From positions 248,001 through 312,000 of the forward strand of contig NZ_JAKKOQ010000001.1 of NCBI RefSeq assembly GCF_021738965.1: a stretch of 64,000 nt of DNA, read 5' to 3'. This DNA comes from Gordonia zhenghanii (GTDB lineage Bacteria; Actinomycetota; Actinomycetes; Mycobacteriales; Mycobacteriaceae). Below the pieces are notes generated by a model. The model worked only from the letters and a program-made list of their open reading frames with translations. It had not been told where the DNA came from and searched no databases. Shown here piece after piece: positions 18,716 through 27,670 of this stretch; the stretch's first letter is position 1; each line of letters opens with the position of its first letter. Made by a program: the position numbers and the translations under genes.

Positions 18716-21505
18716 TCAGGACCCGAGACTCACGTGGACGGTCCCGGTGTCGTCCTCCCAGTACGGTACGTCGACGCGACGTTCCGTGCCGTCGACGACG
18801 ACGGCGACGGTCAGCGGGCGGTGCACGAGCACCCGCCCGGTCAGAGCTCGTCCGGTCGTCGCAGCGAGCGTGACGAGCTCGGCGGAGTCGGCGTCGACGG
18901 CCTCCCCGTCGCCCACCGGGACCCCGTGGCATGTCTGCGACGCGAGATCGGCGTCGAGGACGTCCGCGAGGAGCGCTGCATCGTCGGGGTCGACGGCCGG
19001 CCCGGGCACCACGGCACGGTCGGCGGGGAGCGCGCTCGTCCACCACGAGCGGTCGACGACGATCGGCGCATCGGTCACCGTCCCGGCGAGCGTTCGGGCG
19101 CCGTCCGGCGGCCGGAGGTCGTCCACGGCGACGAGACCGTCACGGACCGCGCCGACCACGGCGGCGTGGGCGCGGACTGCGACCCCGGGTGCGACGTCGA
19201 GGTCGGCGTCGCCGAGTCGGTCGAGCCAGACCTGCGCATCGTCGGCGTCGTCGGGTCGGTCGGCGACGAGAAGCGGAGCCGCGGCGGCCGGGACGTCGTG
19301 CAGCGCGTCGAAGAGTCCGGCGAACCCGCGATGGTCAACGGCCCGTCGATGACGCAGCGCCGTCCCGTCGACCTCGGCGTATCGCCGCAGCCACCACCGG
19401 GTGTAACCGGCGTCGAGCAACGGAGCCGTCGCGTCGTCGGCGAGCAGTGCGAGCGCCGCGCGCCACCGGTCGGGATCGACGAGGTCGAGGTCGCGTATCG
19501 CGTGGACGGTCTCCGGCGGCACATCGAAACCGTCCCACCACTCGTCCTCGTCGGGCAGGTCGTGGTCGGGCCCGGTCGGCAGGTCGTCGTGCACGACGGT
19601 GAATCCCCAGCCGACGCCGATCGCCCGCAACGCCTTGGGCCCGTACCGCTCGACGAGTGCCGGATCGACGGTGCCGAACGGAGAGTCGGCCACAAGCACG
19701 TCTCGCAGCGGGGCGCCGGGAAGGAGGAGTTCGTCAGCAGGCCAGTCGTCGCCGTCGTCCGCGCGCAGTTCGAGAGCTCCCAAACCCGATGACGCGAGAC
19801 CTGATGTCTCATCGAGGTCGCCGAGGGCGACGAGGTCCAGGACTGCGGCCGACAGATCCGCGTGCGAGTCCGCGGCGTCGATCGCCGCGATCAGCGCGGG
19901 ATCGGCGAGCGCGTCGGCGACACTGCAGTGCTCGAGGCCGAGCCGGTCGAGCAACGGATCGTAGGCGTCCGGGTGCACGAGCGGAAGCCAGTCCGGGGCC
20001 GCAGCCTCACCGGCGCCGGACACGAGTCCGTCGAGGACGTAGAGCCCGCGCGCACCGCGGTGGGTCCGGCCGTCGGTCCGCGGGATCGGCAGCGCCCCAA
20101 GTTCCGCGGCGTCGTCGCCGGTCTGCACGAGGACCGCGAGCGCGGCGTACAGGCTCTGCCACCAGGACGGCGGCCGCCGCACACCGGACAGTTCGTCGGC
20201 GAGGTCGGCCAACCCGATCTGGCGGGCGCCCAACCGAACCAGCGCTGCGGCGCCGGGACGGTCGGAGACGGCTGCGTGCGCGAGCGGATCGAGGACGTCG
20301 GCGAGAACGGGGCCGAGCCGGTCGGGCAGGCCGGGCAGCACCCACGCGCGCTCGGGCGCGAGGACGTCGCCGCCCACGGTCGGCACCCAGCGCGCGACGC
20401 CCAGGTCGGCGAGGATCTGTTCGTGCAGTCGCGCCGCTATCCGTCCCGCCGACAGGGTCGGCTGCGGGATCAGTCGGTGCTTCTGGTCGTCGGGGGCCAG
20501 CGCGACGAGATCGGTGTATCCGGCGGCCGCCGACGCGATGTCGGCGTCGGGGTGGACGTCGCGCCGGTCGGGCGTCAGCGGCAGGCGGGTGATGACCCGG
20601 GCGGGCAACGCGAGGTGCACGCCGGTCGCCGTCGGGCTGCGCAGAACGTCGTCGGTGAGCGGTGAGATCGAGTCCTCCCGCTGATCGAGCTCGGTCGCCG
20701 CCATCCACGTGTTGGAACCGCTGCGCGCGACGAGCCACCGCGCGACGATCTCGCCGTCTCGGACGATCGACACGTGGTCGCCGTCGGTCTGCCGCTCGAA
20801 CGATTCGTCGCCGACGTCGATCCGACGCAGGGCAGGCAGTTCGAGGAGGAGGTCGGGCACTTGGCCCGCGAATCCGGCGTACAGGTCCGCCGCGACACTC
20901 CCCGCGTCGACGGACACCTCGGTGGTGAATCCCTGCGGCGGCACCGCGTCCGACGGCCACGCCAGCCGTTGCGCGGGAACGGTTTCGCTTGTCCCTGCTT
21001 GTGGTGTCCCTGCTTGTGGTGTCCCTGCTTGTGGTGTCCCTGCTTGTGCCCGCACCGCATCGATGCTGCGCTGCCGATCGAACTCGATGGCCCCGCTGGT
21101 CGACGCTATCTGCACACGATCGGCGAAGGCGGTCGATCGGAAACCGACGCCGAAGTGGCCGACGGTCGGTCCGCCGAGCGATGGTTTCGGCGAGACACGC
21201 AGTGCCGTCAGAGAGTAGACGCCGTCGCGAGTGAGCGGCGCGCCGGTGTTCGCGAAGCGCAGCACGGCGCCGTCGAGTGCGATCGCCAGGCGACCGTCGC
21301 CGTCGACGGCCGCATCGGCGGCGTTCGCCGCGAGTTCAGTGAGGAGCCGTCCGCGATAGCCGATGTCGGAGAGTTCGCGTTCGGCCGCCGCGTCCTCGGC
21401 CATCCGAGTGTGCGACGACTGCCACGAAGCGAGCGTCGCCGCACGCAGCGCGGTCAGCCCGAAGGGGTCTGGGATACCGGAGGCGTCAGGCGTGCGACTG
21501 GCCAT
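18716..21505 (-). CDS. Sacsin-type GHKL ATPase domain protein
   Basis: This is a 929-residue protein. The N-terminal ~250 residues form an HSP90-like ATPase of the sacsin type, with LLTELAANAADAAVD (Asn box), LRFANTGAPLTRDGV and GHFGVGFRSTAF (G-box). The remaining ~650 residues have no domain I recognise and are rich in Asp, Ala and Trp. Residues about 155-175 contain a short AGTPQ repeat coded by a 15-bp tandem repeat. The ATG at 21505 overlaps the end of the DUF3027 gene by 20 bases, so the two are coupled. Chaperone-like function is inferred only from the ATPase fold. Confidence 0.8.
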   Translation of the reverse strand: MASRTPDASGIPDPFGLTALRAATLASWQSSHTRMAEDAAAERELSDIGYRGRLLTELAANAADAAVDGDGRLAIALDGAVLRFANTGAPLTRDGVYSLTALRVSPKPSLGGPTVGHFGVGFRSTAFADRVQIASTSGAIEFDRQRSIDAVRAQAGTPQAGTPQAGTPQAGTSETVPAQRLAWPSDAVPPQGFTTEVSVDAGSVAADLYAGFAGQVPDLLLELPALRRIDVGDESFERQTDGDHVSIVRDGEIVARWLVARSGSNTWMAATELDQREDSISPLTDDVLRSPTATGVHLALPARVITRLPLTPDRRDVHPDADIASAAAGYTDLVALAPDDQKHRLIPQPTLSAGRIAARLHEQILADLGVARWVPTVGGDVLAPERAWVLPGLPDRLGPVLADVLDPLAHAAVSDRPGAAALVRLGARQIGLADLADELSGVRRPPSWWQSLYAALAVLVQTGDDAAELGALPIPRTDGRTHRGARGLYVLDGLVSGAGEAAAPDWLPLVHPDAYDPLLDRLGLEHCSVADALADPALIAAIDAADSHADLSAAVLDLVALGDLDETSGLASSGLGALELRADDGDDWPADELLLPGAPLRDVLVADSPFGTVDPALVERYGPKALRAIGVGWGFTVVHDDLPTGPDHDLPDEDEWWDGFDVPPETVHAIRDLDLVDPDRWRAALALLADDATAPLLDAGYTRWWLRRYAEVDGTALRHRRAVDHRGFAGLFDALHDVPAAAAPLLVADRPDDADDAQVWLDRLGDADLDVAPGVAVRAHAAVVGAVRDGLVAVDDLRPPDGARTLAGTVTDAPIVVDRSWWTSALPADRAVVPGPAVDPDDAALLADVLDADLASQTCHGVPVGDGEAVDADSAELVTLAATTGRALTGRVLVHRPLTVAVVVDGTERRVDVPYWEDDTGTVHVSLGS
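20996..21040. repeat. 15-bp tandem repeat, three perfect copies
   Basis: TGCTTGTGGTGTCCC is repeated exactly three times, at 20996-21010, 21011-21025 and 21026-21040, with partial copies on both sides. On the minus strand it encodes AGTPQ units in the sacsin-type protein. Copy number could vary between strains without a frameshift. Confidence 0.9.
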
Positions 21506-22271
21506 CGGATCCGACGGGCTCGGCGGGGCGGGCGACCACTTCGATCGCTCCGTCGTCGAACGCGTCGTAGGCGGGGCTGCCACCACCCTCGGGTGCCTTC
21601 ACATCCGAGTGGGCACCACACCCGTACTCGGCGGAGACGACGTGCCCGTCCGCGGAGAGCTCGTTGGCGCACACCCCGAATCCGGCGTGCAGGGCTCCGG
21701 CGACCGGCAGGTAGAAGCCGCAGGTTCCACAGGCGTGCCGAGCGTTGCGCGCCATCGTCGACGTCGGACCGAAGTCGCCGTCGTACCAGCGCTGCGCGGC
21801 GTCCGCACGGCCTTCGAGGGACAGCAGGCGTCGACGCCCCAACCCGATCTCGGCGGACACCTGGCCGACCTCGTCGGCGTCGAGTGGGCTCACGTCCTGC
21901 GTGTCGACCTGGCCCGAGACCAGCCGCGGATCGTCGTCGGGCGCGGCGAGCAGGTCACCGGGACCAAGATCACCTGGAGCCACTCGTTTGACCCACGGCA
22001 CCCAGTCGGGCGCCAACAGCGCATCACCGGCGGGGAGCAGCGCGACTTCGCTCACGGTGACCTCGGACGAGTCCGGAGCGCCGGCGACGACGACGCACCA
22101 CTGCCAGCCCCGATAGCCGGGGACCTGGGCGTCGAAGTAGTGCGCAGCGGCGTAGTCGCCCTCCGCCGCGGACCCGGTGTGGGCACCGGGATTCTCGCCT
22201 TCGGCGACGAGAGCAGCGCGGGCGATGTCGACGGCGTCGACGAGTCGGGGCGAAGAGATAGCAACACTCAC
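21486..22271 (-). CDS. DUF3027 family protein with Cys-rich centre
   Basis: This is a 261-residue soluble protein of unknown function, conserved in Mycobacteriales (Rv0877 in the syntenic position, from memory). A Cys-rich part holds CGTCGFYLP, then VCANELSADG and EYGCGAHSD, which could bind zinc. The N-terminal region has a WQWCVVVAGAP segment and acidic stretches. The GTG at 22271 gives MSVAISSPRLVDAV. Its 3' end overlaps the sacsin-type gene by 20 bases. It is divergent from the MFS gene. Confidence 0.8.
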   Translation of the reverse strand: MSVAISSPRLVDAVDIARAALVAEGENPGAHTGSAAEGDYAAAHYFDAQVPGYRGWQWCVVVAGAPDSSEVTVSEVALLPAGDALLAPDWVPWVKRVAPGDLGPGDLLAAPDDDPRLVSGQVDTQDVSPLDADEVGQVSAEIGLGRRRLLSLEGRADAAQRWYDGDFGPTSTMARNARHACGTCGFYLPVAGALHAGFGVCANELSADGHVVSAEYGCGAHSDVKAPEGGGSPAYDAFDDGAIEVVARPAEPVGSDGQSHA

Positions 22272-22360
22272 ATGTCCAGTGTGCAATAGCCGGGCCCCTC
22301 GACGCACGTCAGGCACGTCCCTGCGGCACGATGTCCGGGCGATGAGGAACAATCGAAGTC

Positions 22361-24226
22361 GTGAACACCCGTGGATCTCATGACGACCGCGGGGCAGGCG
22401 GTCGCCCGCGTCCCGCTCCGGAGACGCCGCACAGAGGGGACGCGCAGGCCCGGCGGTCGCGTCGCCCTGCCCCGCACCCAGGACAGGCCAACTACCCGGC
22501 CGACGGTCCCCGACGAACGCCGCGGACACCCACACGCAAGTTCGACGCGCCCGCAGGCGGGCACGATCGACCTGCCAGCGGCGCCTATCTTCCGCCGCGC
22601 ACCCACAATCCGCATCTGCCGCCGTTGTCGCACGAGGACCCGCACGACGCCGAGACCGAGGCGTTCGACACCGACCGCCGCGGACGCAAGAAGCGCCTGA
22701 CGGACGGCGCCGAATACGTGCCACCGGAGAAGGTCACCGTCGTGCGGGTGATGGCACGTCGCTCGCGGTACTTCACTCGGGTCGGAGCCAAGATGGTGCA
22801 CCGCGCGGCGACGGCCGACGGCGCCGACCGTTCCGGGCTCACTGCGCTCACTCTCCCGGTGATCGCGAACACGGCGGTCGACGCCGCGATGGCGATCGCC
22901 CTCGCCAACACCCTGTTCTTCGCCGCGGCGACCGCCGATTCGAAGGTGAGCGTCGGCCTCTATCTGGCGATCACGATCGCTCCGTTCGCGTTCATCGCGC
23001 CGCTCATCGGCCCGGTCTTGGACCGGTTGCAGCACGGTCGACGGATCGCGATGGCGACGACGTTCGCGCTGCGCCTGGTCCTCGGCCTGTTGATCATCGT
23101 CAACTCGTCGTGGAACTCGGACACGATGCAGCTCGAGTACAAGCCGTGGGTTCTCTACCCGTGCGCGCTCGGGCTGATGGTGCTGTCCAAATCGTTCGGC
23201 GTGCTCAAATCGGCGGCCGCCCCACGCGTGCTGCCACCGTCGATCGACCTGGTCCGAGTCAACTCACGTCTGACCGTGTTCGGCCTCGTCGCAGGCACGA
23301 TGGTCGGCGGCGCGATCGCAGGAGCCTTGGAGTTCGTCCTCGGCAAAGCGTTCCCGTTCCATGTACCCGGCGCGATGATCTGGCTGTGCCTGGTCGCCGC
23401 GGTCGGCGCGTACTTCTGCATGAAGATCCCCGCCTGGGTCGAGGTCACCGAAGGCGAAGTTCCGACCACCCTGACCTACCGCGGCGATCCGTCCGCCGAA
23501 GAGACCTCGCCGTCGAAGGGCGCGAGCTTCTCCCGCGAACTCGCTGCCAAGATGCGGCAGCCGCTCGGCCGAACCGTGGTCGTCGGCTTGTGGGGCAACG
23601 GCACGATCCGCATCCTGACCGGATTCCTCACCCTGTACATCGCGTTCTACGCGAAGGCACAGCCCGATACGACGGGCTTGCAGCAGATGCTGATGCTCGG
23701 CGCCGTCGGTGCGGCTGCGGGTGTCGGCAACTTCCTCGGCAACGGTCTCGGCACTCGCTTGGAGCTCAAGAGCCCGACCCGGATCGTGATCATGGCGACC
23801 GCCGCAACCTTCGCCGCATGTGTGCTCGCCGCGGTCTTCGGGTCCCTGCTCCTCGTCGTCGTCGCGGGTTTCACCGGTTCGGCGACGAGCGCGATCGCGA
23901 AGGTCTGCATGGACTCGGCGATCCAAGACGGCCTGCCCGACGAGTCGCGGGCCTCGGCGTTCGGCCGTTCGGAGACCGTCCTGCAACTGTGCTGGGTCCT
24001 CGGCGCCAGCCTCGGCGTAATCCTGCCGACCGATATCTGGATCGGCTTCACCGTCGTGTCCGTCCTCGTCGGTGTAGGTTTCGTCCAGACCCTGCTCACC
24101 AGCCGCGGTTCGACGCTGGTGCCCGGCATCGGCGGCCGTCGTCCCGATCATGCGGCTCCGACCGTCCCGTTCGCCGCGCAGGGGTCGCCGCCGCCCAGCG
24201 CCGCACCGACGCGCCGCGTCCGCTGA
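22361..24226 (+). CDS. MFS transporter with long disordered N-terminus
   Basis: This is a 621-residue membrane protein. The first ~155 residues are hydrophilic and disordered (many Arg, Pro, His, Asp). After these come about 10-12 membrane helices, with LTLPVIANTAVDAAMAIALA, IGPVLDRLQHGRRIAM (motif A-like) and SAIQDGLPDESRASAFGRSE. It is equivalent to Rv0876c by context. The GTG at 22361 is the start of the open frame with a plausible spacing from the divergent DUF3027 gene. A DUF2771 gene follows after 29 bases. The substrate is unknown. Confidence 0.82.
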   Translation: MNTRGSHDDRGAGGRPRPAPETPHRGDAQARRSRRPAPHPGQANYPADGPRRTPRTPTRKFDAPAGGHDRPASGAYLPPRTHNPHLPPLSHEDPHDAETEAFDTDRRGRKKRLTDGAEYVPPEKVTVVRVMARRSRYFTRVGAKMVHRAATADGADRSGLTALTLPVIANTAVDAAMAIALANTLFFAAATADSKVSVGLYLAITIAPFAFIAPLIGPVLDRLQHGRRIAMATTFALRLVLGLLIIVNSSWNSDTMQLEYKPWVLYPCALGLMVLSKSFGVLKSAAAPRVLPPSIDLVRVNSRLTVFGLVAGTMVGGAIAGALEFVLGKAFPFHVPGAMIWLCLVAAVGAYFCMKIPAWVEVTEGEVPTTLTYRGDPSAEETSPSKGASFSRELAAKMRQPLGRTVVVGLWGNGTIRILTGFLTLYIAFYAKAQPDTTGLQQMLMLGAVGAAAGVGNFLGNGLGTRLELKSPTRIVIMATAATFAACVLAAVFGSLLLVVVAGFTGSATSAIAKVCMDSAIQDGLPDESRASAFGRSETVLQLCWVLGASLGVILPTDIWIGFTVVSVLVGVGFVQTLLTSRGSTLVPGIGGRRPDHAAPTVPFAAQGSPPPSAAPTRRVR

Positions 24227-24255
24227 CCCGCCGATAAGCGAAAAGGATTTCTCTC

Positions 24256-24852
24256 GTGCTTCATTCCGGAGACAAGAAGGTGCTGGCGAAGCTCGCTGCG
24301 GCGGTCGCCGTCGTGGTCGTCGCCATCGCCGTCGTCACCACCGTCCTGATGGCGACCGCCGACGACTCCGAGACGCTGCCCACGGTCTCGGTGCAGGCAG
24401 GCGATGAGTTGGTGCGGGCCGAACCCAGCTATTGGTGCGCCCTCGACATGACCGACTGCCGTCCCACAGATCCGCGGCAGGTCGAGACTCTTCCGGTGAA
24501 TGTAGTGCGGGCGCCCGCACCGATCGGCAGCACCGTCTTGGTGTCGGTGCCCCACGAGGTGGCCGAGGGGCCGTGGATGGCCATCGCGCAGTATGCGACG
24601 CCTCGCGGCGTGTACCGCGCCATCGACGTCGAGCCGTCCGAGCGCACCTACACGAAGAAGTTCCCGACCCGGCCCGACGCGGTGCTGCTCGGCGTCGAGG
24701 TGTGGTCGGTCTCGACCGTCCTGCAGAACGCCCCGGACGGGATCGAGTCGCTCGACGGGTCGATCCTGATGCGGGGGACGTACACGATCGACACGGTGCC
24801 CGATCACTTCCAGATCCCGAACTCGACCGAACTGCCCGACCGCCGCAACTGA
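24256..24852 (+). CDS. DUF2771 exported or membrane-anchored protein
   Basis: This 198-residue protein has one N-terminal hydrophobic segment (KLAAAVAVVVVAIAVVTTVL, about residues 11-30) that works as signal or anchor, leaving the rest outside. The outer part has two Cys in YWCALDMTDC that may form a disulfide. The order MFS-DUF2771 matches Rv0876c-Rv0875c. The GTG at 24256 is preceded by AAAAGGA. A hairpin terminator follows the stop. The function is unknown. Confidence 0.82.
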   Translation: MLHSGDKKVLAKLAAAVAVVVVAIAVVTTVLMATADDSETLPTVSVQAGDELVRAEPSYWCALDMTDCRPTDPRQVETLPVNVVRAPAPIGSTVLVSVPHEVAEGPWMAIAQYATPRGVYRAIDVEPSERTYTKKFPTRPDAVLLGVEVWSVSTVLQNAPDGIESLDGSILMRGTYTIDTVPDHFQIPNSTELPDRRN

Positions 24853-24861
24853 CCACACACG

Positions 24862-24896
24862 AGAGCGCGGCCCCGTCCTCGACGGAGCCGCGCTCT
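24862..24896. terminator. Hairpin between convergent genes
   Basis: AGAGCGCGGC (24862-24871) pairs with GCCGCGCTCT (24887-24896), a perfect 10-bp stem with a 15-base loop. It lies nine bases after the DUF2771 stop and 28 bases before the end of the convergent cold-shock gene. Confidence 0.65.
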
Positions 24897-24924
24897 TATC
24901 TGTGCTGTCGTGTCTACTGCTCGA

Positions 24925-25347
24925 TCAGCGGTCCAGTTCGCGCGTGACTCCGCGGACCACTTCGGAGATCCGCTGCGAGGTCTTGCGATCGGGGTAGCGC
25001 CCGTTGCGGAGGCCCGGCTGCACCGTGCCCTCGAGCAGGGTGATCAGGTCGGCGACCAACCCGTGCAGTTCGTCCGGGCTCATCCGCTTGGCGTCCGGAC
25101 GCTTGTCGCGTCGGGCCTCGCGGTTGTTCTTGACGACGCTCGGCGCAGGCTCGAGCACCGTGACGCGCAGCGCCTGAGGACCGCGGCGGCCGGCAGCCAT
25201 GTCGAACTCGACGCGCTGTCCGGCTTTCAACTCGGGCGCGTCGTCGCCGAGCGCCGACGCACGGACGTACACGTCCTCGCCTTCGTCCTGGGACAGGAAT
25301 CCGAAGCCCTTGTCGGCGTCGTACCACTTCACTCGGCCGCTTGGCAC
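24925..25347 (-). CDS. Cold-shock domain protein with C-terminal extension
   Basis: This single-strand nucleic-acid-binding protein has 140 residues. The CSD occupies residues 1-66: [19 protein letters not shown] (RNP1), [10 protein letters not shown] (RNP2) and a [10 protein letters not shown] end. A basic segment and a helical tail of about 70 residues follow, as in mycobacterial CspB (Rv0871). The GTG at 25347 gives [10 protein letters not shown], the family N-terminus, with GAGGG upstream; the frame is open to TTG 25362. It is divergent from a small membrane protein gene. Confidence 0.88.
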   Translation of the reverse strand: MPSGRVKWYDADKGFGFLSQDEGEDVYVRASALGDDAPELKAGQRVEFDMAAGRRGPQALRVTVLEPAPSVVKNNREARRDKRPDAKRMSPDELHGLVADLITLLEGTVQPGLRNGRYPDRKTSQRISEVVRGVTRELDR

Positions 25348-25468
25348 AGCACTCACCCTCAACTGGTTAATCTGCCTAAAGAATCACGTAAGCGCCCGAC
25401 GTAGCCGCTGGCAGTACGACTCGAGGCGCGTGGTGTCCGATTCTACCGCCTGGATTACCGTGGACTGC

Positions 25469-25678
25469 ATGCAGACCCAGAAGTCCTCCCGCCTGTTGGC
25501 GACGGCCGTGGTGCTGTTCGCCGTCGGAATGATCGCGTCGATCGCACTCCTTCTCCCCGCGGTCCGCGACAGCAACCAGGCGATCGTGGTGACGGTGTAT
25601 CTGCTCGCGCTGTGCGCCCCGCTCGGTTTCGTCCTCGGACTGGTCTTCGCGCTGCTGTCGGGCAGGCGCAGCCGGTGA
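25469..25678 (+). CDS. Small two-helix membrane protein
   Basis: This 69-residue protein has two hydrophobic segments (LLATAVVLFAVGMIASIALLLPA and AIVVTVYLLALCAPLGFVLGLVFALL) and a basic C-terminus RRSR. An in-frame GTG lies nine bases upstream of the chosen ATG. Its stop overlaps the GTG of the flavin reductase gene (GTGA), so the two form a unit. I do not recognise the family. Confidence 0.7.
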   Translation: MQTQKSSRLLATAVVLFAVGMIASIALLLPAVRDSNQAIVVTVYLLALCAPLGFVLGLVFALLSGRRSR

Positions 25679-26190
25679 CGGGCTCGTCGCCACTCACCCC
25701 GGTCTCCGCAGAAGGCGCACTCAAACAGGCGTACAGCTGCTTCCCGACCGGCGTCGTCGCCGTATGCCGCCGGACCGCTGACGGCGACGTCGGGATGTCG
25801 GCGAGCGCATTCACGACGGTGTCGCTCGACCCGCCGTTGGTCTCGGTGTGCGTGCGCGACGGATCGTCGACGTGGCCGCGGCTGGCGACCGCCGACCGAC
25901 TCGGCGTCAGCGTCTTCGCGTCCCATCAGGGCGACGCGTGCCGCCGCCTGGCGGGCCCTCCGGAGTCACGATTCGATGACGTACATCGTTGGTCGACGGA
26001 CTCGGGCGCACTGTTCGTCGCGGGAGCCGCCGCCCATCTGGAGTGCTCGGTGGAACACGTGGTGCCGGCGGGCGACCACCACGTGGTACTGCTCCGGATT
26101 CATGCCCTACGCAGCGATCCGAGCGTCGATCCACTGGTCTTTCACGCGTCGACGTTCCGCGCACTGGAGGCGCGGCGGGCACGATCGTGA
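25675..26190 (+). CDS. Flavin reductase family protein (FMN-binding split barrel)
   Basis: The 171-residue protein resembles the HpaC/NmoB reductases, which use NAD(P)H to reduce FMN or FAD for a partner monooxygenase. Visible markers are FPTGVVAVCRR, MSASAFTTVSLDPPLVSVCV and the late GDHHVVLLRI, where a conserved His falls in the flavin pocket. The GTG start overlaps the stop of the small membrane protein gene. No monooxygenase gene is adjacent, so the partner is unknown. Confidence 0.8.
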   Translation: MTGSSPLTPVSAEGALKQAYSCFPTGVVAVCRRTADGDVGMSASAFTTVSLDPPLVSVCVRDGSSTWPRLATADRLGVSVFASHQGDACRRLAGPPESRFDDVHRWSTDSGALFVAGAAAHLECSVEHVVPAGDHHVVLLRIHALRSDPSVDPLVFHASTFRALEARRARS

Positions 26191-26221
26191 GCCGACTTCG
26201 TGGTCCGCGTCTCAATTATTG

Positions 26222-26237
26222 CGTGATCCTCATCACA
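26222..26237. promoter_or_regulatory. CRP-like binding site upstream of rpfA
   Basis: CGTGA-TCCTCA-TCACA matches the CRP/GlxR consensus TGTGA-N6-TCACA with one mismatch. It lies about 430 bases upstream of the rpfA start and about 200 upstream of the riboswitch. The M. tuberculosis CRP homologue Rv3676 is known to regulate rpfA, which supports the reading. A promoter was not located with confidence between this site and the aptamer. Confidence 0.6.
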
Positions 26238-26435
26238 TAACAGTGTGATAACGAACCGGACACGGGCCGGGTATCAGTGGCGTGAACTGCGCAGACGCGC
26301 GACAGAGCCCGAAATGCGCCGATAGTGCCACCGAATCCGCCACGAGCAAGACCGTGAAATCGACCGCTACTCACCCGTAGTGTTCAGGACGGTCATCCAC
26401 CAGGTGATCGACCCGAACCCGATAACTCTTTCTGC

Positions 26436-27277
<842 letters not shown>

Positions 27278-27296
27278 GCAGAGCTAGCTCTTCCGA

Positions 27297-27334
27297 GTAG
27301 GCCTCCACTCACGCGAGTGGAGGCCTACTTTTTT
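27297..27334 (+). terminator. Strong intrinsic terminator after rpfA
   Basis: GTAGGCCTCCACTC (27297-27310) and GAGTGGAGGCCTAC (27315-27328) form a perfect 14-bp stem with an ACGC loop, followed by six T residues (27329-27334). Confidence 0.92.
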
Positions 27335-27359
27335 GCCCCGCACGCCCGGGCTACGACAG

Positions 27360-27403
27360 CTACGCGCCAGGCCCTGCTCATTCGAGCAGGGCCTGGCGCG
27401 TAG
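27360..27403. terminator. 20-bp perfect hairpin downstream of DUF gene
   Basis: Positions 27360-27379 and 27384-27403 are perfectly complementary over 20 bp (arms CTACGCGCCAGG... and ...CCTGGCGCGTAG) with an ATTC loop. It lies 18 bases past the stop of the minus-strand 62-residue gene and back to back with the rpfA terminator. No U-tract is seen. Confidence 0.65.
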
Positions 27404-27421
27404 GTCTTCGCTAGAAGCGGA

Positions 27422-27610
27422 TCAGCGGTTCACGACGGTCTTCGCGTGTACGTATGGAAGGTCGTCCACCGGCAGCGGGAACTCCGTGTCGCCGAACGGC
27501 GAGAGAGCGCCCGACACGTGCGCGAGGAACTCGGTTACTGCGTGGTCGTCGCCGGTCTCTTCGGGCCAGCCGTTGTCCACGTATCCATTCTTCTTAGCCA
27601 CGGCGTTCAT
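27422..27610 (-). CDS. Small conserved hypothetical protein (62 aa)
   Basis: A 62-residue soluble protein starting [21 protein letters not shown] and ending in a [16 protein letters not shown] segment. It sits between rpfA and the helicase-partner gene, divergent from the latter, as a short gene (Rv0863) does in M. tuberculosis. It has no membrane segment and no recognisable domain. A hairpin follows it. The start ATG at 27610 is clear, but I saw no strong ribosome-binding site. Confidence 0.65.
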   Translation of the reverse strand: MNAVAKKNGYVDNGWPEETGDDHAVTEFLAHVSGALSPFGDTEFPLPVDDLPYVHAKTVVNR

Positions 27611-27670
27611 TCTGCCATGAGTGCACCACACAGGCCTACGCACCCGGCACATCGGACGCCGGTCAGTAAG

